This document shows positions 1-5,849 of a stretch of DNA of 5,916 nt, in pieces. The stretch is from contig CAMFKA010000139.1 in NCBI GenBank assembly GCA_945957185.1, positions 1 to 5,916 of the forward strand. The letters are read 5' to 3'. The position numbers and the translations under genes were made by a program. How positions within the stretch are numbered: position 1 is the first letter of the stretch; each line of letters opens with the position of its first letter. The DNA is from an uncultured Chlamydiaceae bacterium. GTDB taxonomy: Bacteria > Chlamydiota > Chlamydiia > Chlamydiales > Parachlamydiaceae. The notes beneath the pieces were generated by a model. The model did not search any database and was not told where the DNA came from. It saw only the letters and a list, made by a program, of their open reading frames with translations.

Positions 1-1187
1 AATTAGAACTTTTTGTTCCGGCAGATCACTCGACAGCGGGTGGATTCCTCTGGCTCCCTCGCGGTAAAATTTTAATTGATGAGCTGCAATCGTTTTGGAA
101 ACAAAAAATTTCACAGGTCAATGCTCACGAAACCCTCACTCCTCCTGCGATTAATACTCATATTTTGAAAAAATGGAACCCCTACATCGTCGACGAATTC
201 GAAATCCCTTCTTATGAATTCGAAACAACATTCTACTCTCCCGCACTTTCTACAACTCTACACCACGCGGAAATTTTTGCTTCCCGAACTCTCTCTTATA
301 AAGAACTCCCTTACCGACTGGCCGAATGGAAGTATGTTTCCACTTTTACACCCTCTCATCAGACAAAAGGACTCCTCCGCTCCCGCTTCCAACTCGAGGA
401 TTCGCTCCACTCATTCTGTGTCGAAGGGGAGATTGCAAAAGAATTGAAATCATTCTTGCAATTCATTATCGAATCAAGTAAGATATTGGGTTTCGAGGTC
501 CGTTGGTTTCTATCCTCTAGAGGGAGGAAAGCGGCAGGATCTCCGGAAAACTGGAAAAAAGGATTCGAGTGGCTCAAAGAGGCTCTCTCATCGTTTGACG
601 AAACTGCTGAGGAAAACACCGGCATCGTCGACGGAGAAGGCCCCGCCCTCTACCTCAGTGCAAAGGATCATCTTAATCGAGAGTGGCCTATCTCCTCTGT
701 AGGGATCAATTTAAATATCCCTCACCGAATGGGCCTCCGCTATCAAGGGGCGGATAATACTGTTCACCTCCCTTGGTTGGTTCATGCACGGCTGTATCAC
801 TCCGTCGATCGTATCGTCGGTCTGATTCTCGAAAAAAATCGCGGCTGGCTCCCTTTGTGGTTAGCTCCCGAACAAATTCGAGTGATTCCAGTTTCCGAAC
901 AGAATAAAGAGTACGCGTCTGAACTGCTTCAGACTCTACTCCAGAAAAACTTTCGCGCCTCGCTCGATCAACGTAACGAAAAGCTAGGCGCAAAATTACG
1001 CGCGGCAGACCGCGCAAAGGTTCCCATCGCGTTGATCGTTGGGAGCCAAGAGGAACTTAACCAAAATGTCGCCGTGCGACGCTTTGGTCGCGAAGAGTCA
1101 CAAACAACGGTGCCTTTCTCCACTCTGTTGGAGCAATTAACCGAAGAACGTGACTCCAAGCGTTGCCCAGAACCCTTTGAGGAGTAA
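1..1187 (+). CDS. Threonyl-tRNA synthetase-like protein, catalytically degenerate, 5' end outside window
   Basis: The frame is open from nt 3 to the TAA at 1185-1187 (394 codons), so this is the C-terminal part of a protein that starts upstream. The TTG at 165 is internal. The order of parts is that of class II ThrRS: a catalytic core to about nt 840, then an anticodon-binding domain from WLPLWLAP to the end. That domain has QRNEKLGAKLR, matching the family's DLRNEKIGFKIRE. The core aligns without gaps to remembered E. coli ThrRS around YKELPYRLAEW...LHSFC, but HRNE of motif 2 is STFT (nt 339-350). The zinc Cys of MNCPGH is Thr (nt 255-257), the YGPKIDF stretch is shortened, and CGTVQLDF is SSVGINLNI. 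Both zinc-ligand His positions remain. Normal ThrRS charges tRNA-Thr in the cytoplasm; this protein probably cannot activate Thr in the usual way. The frame is unbroken, so it is likely functional in another role. It lies upstream of infC, the usual thrS position. The ThrRS family is sure; its role is unknown. Confidence 0.85.
   Translation, partial: LELFVPADHSTAGGFLWLPRGKILIDELQSFWKQKISQVNAHETLTPPAINTHILKKWNPYIVDEFEIPSYEFETTFYSPALSTTLHHAEIFASRTLSYKELPYRLAEWKYVSTFTPSHQTKGLLRSRFQLEDSLHSFCVEGEIAKELKSFLQFIIESSKILGFEVRWFLSSRGRKAAGSPENWKKGFEWLKEALSSFDETAEENTGIVDGEGPALYLSAKDHLNREWPISSVGINLNIPHRMGLRYQGADNTVHLPWLVHARLYHSVDRIVGLILEKNRGWLPLWLAPEQIRVIPVSEQNKEYASELLQTLLQKNFRASLDQRNEKLGAKLRAADRAKVPIALIVGSQEELNQNVAVRRFGREESQTTVPFSTLLEQLTEERDSKRCPEPFEE
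1178..1183 (+). promoter_or_regulatory. Shine-Dalgarno of infC, overlapping the end of the thrS-like gene
   Basis: GAGGAG lies 10 nt before the TTG at 1194 and overlaps the last codons of the upstream gene. It is the only good ribosome binding site in range and supports TTG as the infC start. Confidence 0.75.
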
Positions 1188-1193
1188 AAACGG

Positions 1194-1754
1194 TTGAAAG
1201 TAAATAGAGAAATCCGAGCCCCACGAGTGCGGGTTATCAGTTCCTCCGGCGAGCAAATTGGCGTCATCCCTCTTTACGAAGCACTCCAAAGAGCTGAACA
1301 AGAGGGCCTCGACTTAGTCGAAATTGTGCCGGGTTCAAACCCGCCGGTATGTAAGATCATCAATTACGGAAAATTCCGTTATGATCAAACAAAAAAAGAG
1401 AAGGAAAGCAAGAAAGCTCAACACCAAGTGAAGGTGAAAGAGGTCAAGCTTAAACCTAATATTGACCAACACGACTTGGAGACAAAAGAGCGACACGCAA
1501 GAGAGTTTCTGCAAAAAGGAAACAAAGTCAAAGTCACGATGACCTTCCGCGGTAGAGAAATGGCCCACACCGAAATCGGTGAAGCCGTCGCGAAGAAGTT
1601 CTGCGCTAACTTAGAAGACGTTTCCACTGTAGAAACTCCACCAAAATTGATGGGTCGCTCCCTAAACATCGTTTTAGCTCCAGGTGGAAAAAAGAAAACT
1701 GCTAAGACCACAGACACTACAACCCCTTCAGAATCAACTGCAACGGGTTCGTAA
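1194..1754 (+). CDS. infC: Translation initiation factor IF-3
   Basis: IF-3 binds the 30S subunit, prevents premature 50S joining and checks the start codon and initiator tRNA. The 186-residue protein has the full two-domain layout. The N domain begins with VNREIRAPRVRVI (residues 3-15). The PVCKIINYGKFRYDQTKK signature (51-68) leads into a Lys-rich linker helix to about residue 80. The C domain (about 82-165) includes GNKVKVTMTFRGREM and PKLMGRSLNIVLAP. A Thr/Ser-rich tail of about 20 residues follows and is probably disordered. The start is TTG with GAGGAG upstream. No ATG, GTG or ATT start fits, because conserved IF-3 sequence begins at residue 3. The gene is in the same frame as the upstream thrS-like gene, with only 6 nt between them, so the two are surely co-transcribed. 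A rare start codon fits the known IF-3 autoregulation principle (AUU in E. coli), but that is inference here. Confidence 0.97.
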   Translation: MKVNREIRAPRVRVISSSGEQIGVIPLYEALQRAEQEGLDLVEIVPGSNPPVCKIINYGKFRYDQTKKEKESKKAQHQVKVKEVKLKPNIDQHDLETKERHAREFLQKGNKVKVTMTFRGREMAHTEIGEAVAKKFCANLEDVSTVETPPKLMGRSLNIVLAPGGKKKTAKTTDTTTPSESTATGS

Positions 1755-1768
1755 ATAGTCCGATTACT

Positions 1769-1774
1769 GAGGAG
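1769..1774 (+). promoter_or_regulatory. Shine-Dalgarno of rpmI
   Basis: GAGGAG lies 8 nt before the GTG at 1783 and fixes this GTG as the start of L35. The next ATG (1792) would lose the conserved MPK N-terminus and is too far for this site. Confidence 0.75.
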
Positions 1775-1782
1775 ATTGCGTC

Positions 1783-1980
1783 GTGCCTAAAATGAAAACA
1801 AAAAAAGCAGTCGCTAAGCGTTTTACTGTGACTGCGTCCGGAAAGCTTAAACATAGCCAACCAGGAAAACGTCATATCATGACGAAAAAAGCACCTAAGA
1901 GAAAGCGTCAGCTTAATCGCCCAGCTGTTTTAGCTGAAGGCCTAGCGCGCACTTACCGTCGCCTAATGGGTGTTGCATAA
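1783..1980 (+). CDS. rpmI: 50S ribosomal protein L35
   Basis: L35 is a small basic protein of the large ribosomal subunit that binds 23S rRNA. The 65 residues match the usual family length. They begin with the diagnostic MPKMKTKKAVAKRF, followed by TASGKLKHSQPGKRHIMTKK; the protein is extremely rich in Lys and Arg. The second half (KRKRQLNRPAVLAEGLARTYRRLM) resembles the chlamydial L35 end as I remember it. The start is GTG, 28 nt after the infC stop, with a strong Shine-Dalgarno. It sits between infC and rplT as in nearly all bacteria. In E. coli and Bacillus this cistron is controlled by L20; whether that holds here cannot be seen directly. Confidence 0.97.
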   Translation: MPKMKTKKAVAKRFTVTASGKLKHSQPGKRHIMTKKAPKRKRQLNRPAVLAEGLARTYRRLMGVA

Positions 1981-2011
1981 CCCCATCGGCGTACAAACAA
2001 GAACTAAACCT

Positions 2012-2044
2012 GTCTGCATGTTCTATCGGAATGAGACATCAGAC
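2012..2044 (+). promoter_or_regulatory. Bulged hairpin in the rpmI-rplT spacer, possible L20 operator or processing site
   Basis: GTCTG (2012-2016) pairs with CAGAC (2040-2044). After a bulged C (2017), ATGT (2018-2021) pairs with ACAT (2036-2039); TC/GA may add two pairs across a bulged G. The stem is about 9-11 bp with a loop of about 10 nt. There is no T-run, so it is not an intrinsic terminator. It ends about 11 nt before the rplT Shine-Dalgarno. L20 is known to repress its own operon in other bacteria through structured mRNA; applying that here is inference. Confidence 0.4.
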
Positions 2045-2054
2045 CTTAACCAGT

Positions 2055-2058
2055 GGAG
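2055..2058 (+). promoter_or_regulatory. Shine-Dalgarno of rplT
   Basis: GGAG lies 7 nt before the ATG at 2066, a standard strong ribosome binding site. Confidence 0.7.
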
Positions 2059-2065
2059 ATAAGCT

Positions 2066-2422
2066 ATGGTTAGAATTACGAATGCTGTAGCTTCACACCG
2101 AAGAAAAAAAAGAGTACTCAAAAGAGCAAAAGGATTTGTTGGCGATCGCAAGAATCACCTGCGTCTGACTCAAGAAGCGGTGATGAGAGCCCTGGCGTAT
2201 AACTACCGCCATCGCAAACTTAGAAAAAGAGATTTTCGCAGCCTGTGGATCCAACGTATCAGCGCCGCTGCAAAAATCCATGGAATATCCTATAGTAAAT
2301 TTATTTTTGGGTTGAAAAAAGCCCGGTGTGAACTAGATCGTAAAGTACTCGCTGACATGGCGATACGCGATCCTTCCAGCTTTGCTGCGGTCATTAGCCG
2401 CGCAAAAGAAGCCTTGGTTTAA
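2066..2422 (+). CDS. rplT: 50S ribosomal protein L20
   Basis: L20 binds 23S rRNA early in 50S assembly and is not needed for peptide synthesis itself. The 118-residue length is typical. The N-terminal half is the long basic helix region (SHRRKKRVLKRAKGFVGDRKNHLRL). Then come the conserved core ALAYNYRHRKLRKRDFRSLWIQRI and the globular C-terminal part with HGISYSKFIFGLKKA and LDRKVLADMAI. RFRSLWI-type spacing and AMAFNY-like residues fit chlamydial L20 as I remember it. It follows rpmI after an unusually long 85-nt spacer that holds a hairpin, and is the last gene before a strong terminator. In many bacteria the C-terminal domain binds the operon mRNA for feedback control; the sequence only suggests that possibility here. 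Confidence 0.97.
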   Translation: MVRITNAVASHRRKKRVLKRAKGFVGDRKNHLRLTQEAVMRALAYNYRHRKLRKRDFRSLWIQRISAAAKIHGISYSKFIFGLKKARCELDRKVLADMAIRDPSSFAAVISRAKEALV

Positions 2423-2433
2423 TACCAATGCTT

Positions 2434-2470
2434 AAAAGGGCGGAACCTTAAAGTTCCGCCCTTTTTTTTT
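2434..2470 (+). terminator. Strong Rho-independent terminator after rplT
   Basis: AAAAGGGCGGAAC (2434-2446) pairs perfectly with GTTCCGCCCTTTT (2453-2465), giving a 13-bp stem with a 6-nt CTTAAA loop. A run of nine T (2462-2470) follows. It ends the thrS-like-infC-rpmI-rplT transcript. A small inverted repeat TTGGT/ACCAA (2414-2418 and 2424-2428) spans the rplT stop just before it. Confidence 0.93.
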
Positions 2471-2495
2471 ACAAAACTTTACACGACTCAATCTT

Positions 2496-3524
2496 ATGCA
2501 AACGATTATCGACAACCTCCATAAACAGTTCGCAGACGAAATCGCTGCGGCACAATCCCTCAAAGACGTTGAGGTCCTCAAGGTAAAATACCTGGGAAGA
2601 AAAGGCCCCATCCAAGACCTCATGCGCATGCTTAAAGATGCGTCTCCGGAACAACGTCCCCACCTGGGTAAAGTCGTCAACGATCTCCGCGAAAGCTTCG
2701 TCGTCCAACTCGAAAGCAAAGAGGCTTCTTACCAAGAAAAAGAGGGCGCAGAACAATTACTCCGTGAAACTATCGATGTCACTCTTCCCGGCGAACCTTC
2801 ATTCGCCGGCAGAAGCCATGTCATCAGCCAGGCGATGGACGAAATGCTCACCATCCTTTCCGAAATGGGCTTCTCTATTCAATACGGTCCTGAAATCGAA
2901 TCGGAATACTACAATTTTGAATCTCTTAATTTCGCTCCGGATCATCCGGCTCGCGACATGCAAGACACTTTCTTCATCGACGACAATACAGTCTTGCGCA
3001 CCCATACCACTACCGTTCAGTCTCGCGTGCTGGAAGGGCAAAATCCTCCGATTCGTGGAGCTTCACCCGGAAAGGCGTACCGCAATGAAACGATCAGTGC
3101 GCGCTCCCACGTTTTCTTCCACCAAATCGATGTCTTCTACGTCGATCAAAATGTTTCTTTTGCAGACCTCCAAGCAACCATGCGCGAATTCCTAAAGAAA
3201 TTGTTCAAAACTGAAGTGGAAACCCGCTTCCGCCCTAGCTATTTTCCGTTCGTAGAACCGGGCATGGAAGTGGATGTCCGCTGCCTAAACTGCGGTGGCG
3301 TCGGCTGCGGCCTTTGCAAAGGAACCGGCTGGCTAGAGGTCGCGGGCGCGGGAATGATCCATCCTAAAGTGCTCGAAAATGCAGGGATAGATCCTGAAAA
3401 ATACACTGGATTTGCCTGGGGACAGGGTGTCGAACGCCTTGTCATGCTTAAATACGGCATCAAAGATATCCGTCAATTCACTCAAAACGATCTGCGCTTT
3501 CTGGATCAATTTTCGGCGGTCTAA
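2496..3524 (+). CDS. pheS: Phenylalanyl-tRNA synthetase alpha subunit
   Basis: PheS carries the class II active site of the (alpha-beta)2 enzyme that attaches Phe to tRNA-Phe. The 342 residues match the family. An N-terminal coiled-coil tRNA-binding arm (about 1-90) is followed by the core. Motif 1 region is DHPARDMQDTF (149-159), then LRTHTTTVQSR (167-177). Motif 2 has YRNETISARSHVFFHQ (195-210, Arg196), then SYFPFVEPGMEVDV. Motif 3 is GFAWGQGVERLVMLKYGI (305-322, Arg314). Between motifs 2 and 3 lie four Cys (263, 266, 271, 274; CxxCxxxxCxxC) before GTGWLEVAGAGMIHP, possibly a metal-binding knuckle, also known in other PheS. The start lies 25 nt after the terminator T-run and has no Shine-Dalgarno. 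pheT is not downstream; it must be elsewhere, as in Chlamydia. Confidence 0.97.
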   Translation: MQTIIDNLHKQFADEIAAAQSLKDVEVLKVKYLGRKGPIQDLMRMLKDASPEQRPHLGKVVNDLRESFVVQLESKEASYQEKEGAEQLLRETIDVTLPGEPSFAGRSHVISQAMDEMLTILSEMGFSIQYGPEIESEYYNFESLNFAPDHPARDMQDTFFIDDNTVLRTHTTTVQSRVLEGQNPPIRGASPGKAYRNETISARSHVFFHQIDVFYVDQNVSFADLQATMREFLKKLFKTEVETRFRPSYFPFVEPGMEVDVRCLNCGGVGCGLCKGTGWLEVAGAGMIHPKVLENAGIDPEKYTGFAWGQGVERLVMLKYGIKDIRQFTQNDLRFLDQFSAV

Positions 3525-3526
3525 TC

Positions 3527-4369
3527 ATGAAATGGAGGGTCTCATCAAAAGAATCGGGATGGACTCTCCAACAATTTTTGCGGCATTTCCTACCCGAACT
3601 CTCCGCTAAATCGATCAAACGTCAATTGGAGCAGCATCGCTGCCGCGTCAATGGGCGTCTCGAGCGATTCTCTTCTGCTGTCGTAGGTGCCGGTGATACA
3701 ATAGAGTTCTCTCCTATCGAAGTCTTGCCCCCCTCCACATCTGCCGATGTGCTTTTTGAAGATCCCTACATCAAAATTGTCAACAAACCCGCCGGTGTGA
3801 CTTCCGAATCGTTTGCAAAAGCGAAAGATATTCTTGTCCATCGCCTCGATAAACCCACCTCCGGGGTCTTCATCCTAGCAAAGTCCCCTGAAGTGTATCA
3901 AGCGATGGTCGCACTCTTCCGCGATAAAAAAGTGGAAAAAACCTACTTGGCATTGGTCTCTGGAGTGCCTACCCAAAGCGCCGGAAAAGTTGAAAATTCA
4001 TTAGGGAAAATCCATGACATCGGGGGGCAGTCGATTTGGGGAGCGGTACAAAACGGACTTTATGCATTGACCTATTGGAAGGTATTGGCAAAGGGAAAAA
4101 AGGCGGCTCTGATAGAAGCCTCGCCTATCACTGGACGGACGCATCAGATTCGTGTCCATTTGGCATCGCTCCAAATGCCCCTTGTCGGCGATGCACAGTA
4201 CAGTGGAAAGGGAAAATATCTAGATGGAGGAAGGGTGATGCTCCACGCTTACCGCATCCGATTCCCTCACCCCAACACTCAAAAAATTATCGAAGTCACT
4301 GCACCGGTGCCTTCCGACTTTCATCAACAACTGAAACTGCTGGATATCAAATGGGACGACGCTATTTAA
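3527..4369 (+). CDS. RluC/RluD-type 23S rRNA pseudouridine synthase with S4 domain
   Basis: RluA-family enzymes convert chosen uridines of structured RNA, mainly 23S rRNA, to pseudouridine without a cofactor. The 280-residue protein starts with an S4 RNA-binding domain (about 1-62, with LQQFLRH and VNGRLERFSSAVVGAGDTIEF). The catalytic domain follows: VNKPAG (85-90), HRLDKPTSG (105-113) with catalytic Asp108, KTYLALVSG (138-146), GRTHQIRVHLA (203-213) and MLHAYRIRFPHP. The S4 domain separates it from RluA itself, which lacks one; the exact target uridines cannot be told. ATG lies 2 nt after the pheS stop with no Shine-Dalgarno, so translation probably depends on ribosomes finishing pheS. It overlaps the next gene by 19 nt. 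Confidence 0.93.
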   Translation: MKWRVSSKESGWTLQQFLRHFLPELSAKSIKRQLEQHRCRVNGRLERFSSAVVGAGDTIEFSPIEVLPPSTSADVLFEDPYIKIVNKPAGVTSESFAKAKDILVHRLDKPTSGVFILAKSPEVYQAMVALFRDKKVEKTYLALVSGVPTQSAGKVENSLGKIHDIGGQSIWGAVQNGLYALTYWKVLAKGKKAALIEASPITGRTHQIRVHLASLQMPLVGDAQYSGKGKYLDGGRVMLHAYRIRFPHPNTQKIIEVTAPVPSDFHQQLKLLDIKWDDAI

Positions 4370-5355
4370 TTATTAAAACATCGGCTTTGGGAGACGTCGT
4401 TCAAGCACTTCCTACAGTTGGATTTTTAAAAGAATTAGAGCCTGATTGCAAAATCGATTGGATTGTGGAGAGAGGTGCTGCCGATCTTCTAAGAGCGTGC
4501 CCACTTTTGGATAGAGTGATCGAAATCGATACCAAAAAATGGAGAAAACAGTTCTACAAGCTCTCTTCATGGAAAGCTCTTTCTGAAGCGTGCAGTCAGC
4601 TTCGCGATAAAAATTACGACGCTGTTTTTGACTTGCAGGGCAATGTCAAGTCGGCGATTTGGACGTTTCTGTGCCACAGTCCCGTCAAAGTGGGTTTGGC
4701 AAAGGAAAATATCCCCGAATGGCCTAATTTGCTGACCACGAACCATAAAATCGCTTTGCCGGAACACTTGAATATCCGAGAAGACTATTTGTGGATTTTA
4801 TCTCAATATTTCCGTGTGCCGCTGCCACTGATACCTCCGGCAATCCCTTTTGTGATCGATGCCACAGATGCTTTGGAAGTGGAGTCGTTGTTACAGCGGG
4901 CATCAGCGCCGATATTGTTGGCTCCGGGGTCGGCATGGGAGAATAAGCGTCTTTCAAGAGAGCAATTGGAGCAATTGATCCAGACGTTGCCGTCGGAATC
5001 GACGCTATTTCTTGCGTGGGGGAGTGCGGAGGAGAGAGCACTTTGCGAGTCGTTGATGGACAAGCATGCGAGAGCCGTAGTGTTACCGAAGTTGTCGTTG
5101 CCGGCGTTACATTTTCTGATGAGCAAGATGACATTGGTGGTGAGTGTGGATTCGCTTTCACTCCATTTAGCAGCGATTGCCGGGGTCCCGACACGTAGCT
5201 ATTTTGGACCGTCGTTAGCGGAGAAGTATGCTCCGAAAGGGATTTTACATACGCACGTGCAAGGGGAGTGTCCGTACGGGAAAGTATTTACGAAGCGGTG
5301 TCCGATATTGCGGTCGTGTGAGACCGGCGCCTGCATCAAAAATATTAATGTTTAG
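4351..5355 (+). CDS. waaC: ADP-heptose:LPS heptosyltransferase I-like glycosyltransferase (GT9)
   Basis: WaaC adds the first L-glycero-D-manno-heptose to Kdo of the LPS inner core on the cytoplasmic face of the inner membrane. The 334-residue protein opens with LIIKTSALGDVVQALP (6-21), matching E. coli KTSSMGDVLHTLP, so Asp15 corresponds to catalytic Asp13. Next come KIDWIVERG, KKWRK (62-66) and YDAVFDLQGNVKSA (89-102). The C-terminal Rossmann half has LLAPGSAWENKRLS (Lys199 near the ADP-phosphate Lys), LAWGS, VVSVDSLSLHLAA (Asp267, His272) and YFGPS. The usual TGLSH is SLSLH here. The last 30 residues hold four Cys (307, 317, 323, 328), common in GT9 tails. The frame is open upstream to 4036 inside the pseudouridine synthase gene, but homology begins at ATG 4351. 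Codons are far richer in TTG and NNG than in the neighbours. WaaF or WaaQ are less likely alternatives. Confidence 0.87.
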   Translation: MGRRYLIIKTSALGDVVQALPTVGFLKELEPDCKIDWIVERGAADLLRACPLLDRVIEIDTKKWRKQFYKLSSWKALSEACSQLRDKNYDAVFDLQGNVKSAIWTFLCHSPVKVGLAKENIPEWPNLLTTNHKIALPEHLNIREDYLWILSQYFRVPLPLIPPAIPFVIDATDALEVESLLQRASAPILLAPGSAWENKRLSREQLEQLIQTLPSESTLFLAWGSAEERALCESLMDKHARAVVLPKLSLPALHFLMSKMTLVVSVDSLSLHLAAIAGVPTRSYFGPSLAEKYAPKGILHTHVQGECPYGKVFTKRCPILRSCETGACIKNINV

Positions 5356-5361
5356 AGATTT

Positions 5362-5814
5362 ATGGCACATACACATCATCAAAACATATTTCATCTTGTA
5401 TGGTCAACAAAGGACCGTAAACCGATAATAATAGATTCTTTGAAGTCTCAAATGTTCGCGTTTATTGCGGGAGCATTCAAAACGGCCGGATGTAACCCCA
5501 TTCAAATTGGCGGAATGCCGGATCATATACATGCATTGGTTGCAATACCGCCGAGATGTGCGGTTTCGGATGTTGTGCGAGATATCAAAATTTGTTCATC
5601 CAAATGGGCTCAACAAAATTTTCCTGTTGGTAAAAGTTTTGCTTGGCAAGGAGGGTTTGGGTCTTTTACGGTTAGTGCATCTCAGGTAGAGAATGTGCGA
5701 AAATACATTTTAAATCAGGATGAACATCATAAAGTTCGATCTTATCAAGATGAGTTCAAAAAGTTCTTGGAGCTGTATGGGGTCAAATTTGATGAGAAAT
5801 ATTTGTGGTCATAA
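5362..5814 (+). CDS. tnpA: IS200/IS605-type transposase (Y1 HUH, TnpA)
   Basis: Y1 transposases cut and join single-stranded DNA at hairpins near the element ends, using one tyrosine. All 150 residues of a normal single-domain TnpA are present with no break. HLVWSTKDRKPII (11-23) is the first strand region. GGMPDHIHALV (50-60) carries the metal-binding His55-x-His57. FAWQGGFGSFTVSASQVENVRKYILNQDEHH (93-123) has the catalytic Tyr115 and the YxxxQ Gln119. The end is typical (EFKKFLELYGVKFDEKYLW). ATG lies 6 nt after the waaC stop with at best a weak GAGA upstream. No TnpB or accessory gene is seen. The downstream hairpins (5825-5841, 5850-5916) look like element or REP-type ends. The gene is probably mobile or recently so; a resident REP-associated transposase is the alternative. 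Confidence 0.92.
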   Translation: MAHTHHQNIFHLVWSTKDRKPIIIDSLKSQMFAFIAGAFKTAGCNPIQIGGMPDHIHALVAIPPRCAVSDVVRDIKICSSKWAQQNFPVGKSFAWQGGFGSFTVSASQVENVRKYILNQDEHHKVRSYQDEFKKFLELYGVKFDEKYLWS

Positions 5815-5824
5815 ATATGTTGCG

Positions 5825-5841
5825 GCACCCCCAAGGGGTGC
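5825..5841 (+). repeat. Short perfect hairpin downstream of the transposase
   Basis: GCACCCC (5825-5831) pairs with GGGGTGC (5835-5841) around a CAA loop. The 7-bp stem lies 10 nt after the transposase stop. No T-run follows, so it is a poor terminator. It could be a right-end hairpin recognised by the transposase. Confidence 0.6.
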
Positions 5842-5849
5842 AAATGATT

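Noticed and set aside
165..167. TTG as the start of the ThrRS-like protein
   Set aside because: The frame is open to nt 3, and the upstream residues (DHSTAGGFLWLPRGK, ELQSFWKQKI) match the ThrRS core, so the gene continues beyond the window.
2414..2428. TTGGT/ACCAA inverted repeat over the rplT stop as a second terminator
   Set aside because: The stem is only 5 bp with no T-run; it is mentioned only as a possible partner in alternative folding with the true terminator.
2468..2497. Possible promoter with TTTACA at 2468 and TCTTAT at 2492 before pheS
   Set aside because: The -10 would overlap the pheS start codon, so transcription would begin inside the gene; the -10 match is also weak.
4036..4350. 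N-terminal extension of the heptosyltransferase
   Set aside because: This part overlaps the conserved catalytic half of the pseudouridine synthase gene, and the WaaC-like N-terminus begins exactly at ATG 4351.
4724..5194. 156-codon open frame on the minus strand within waaC
   Set aside because: Its composition (Ser/Thr/Pro-rich) shows no recognisable domain, and it is the antisense shadow of a well-supported gene.
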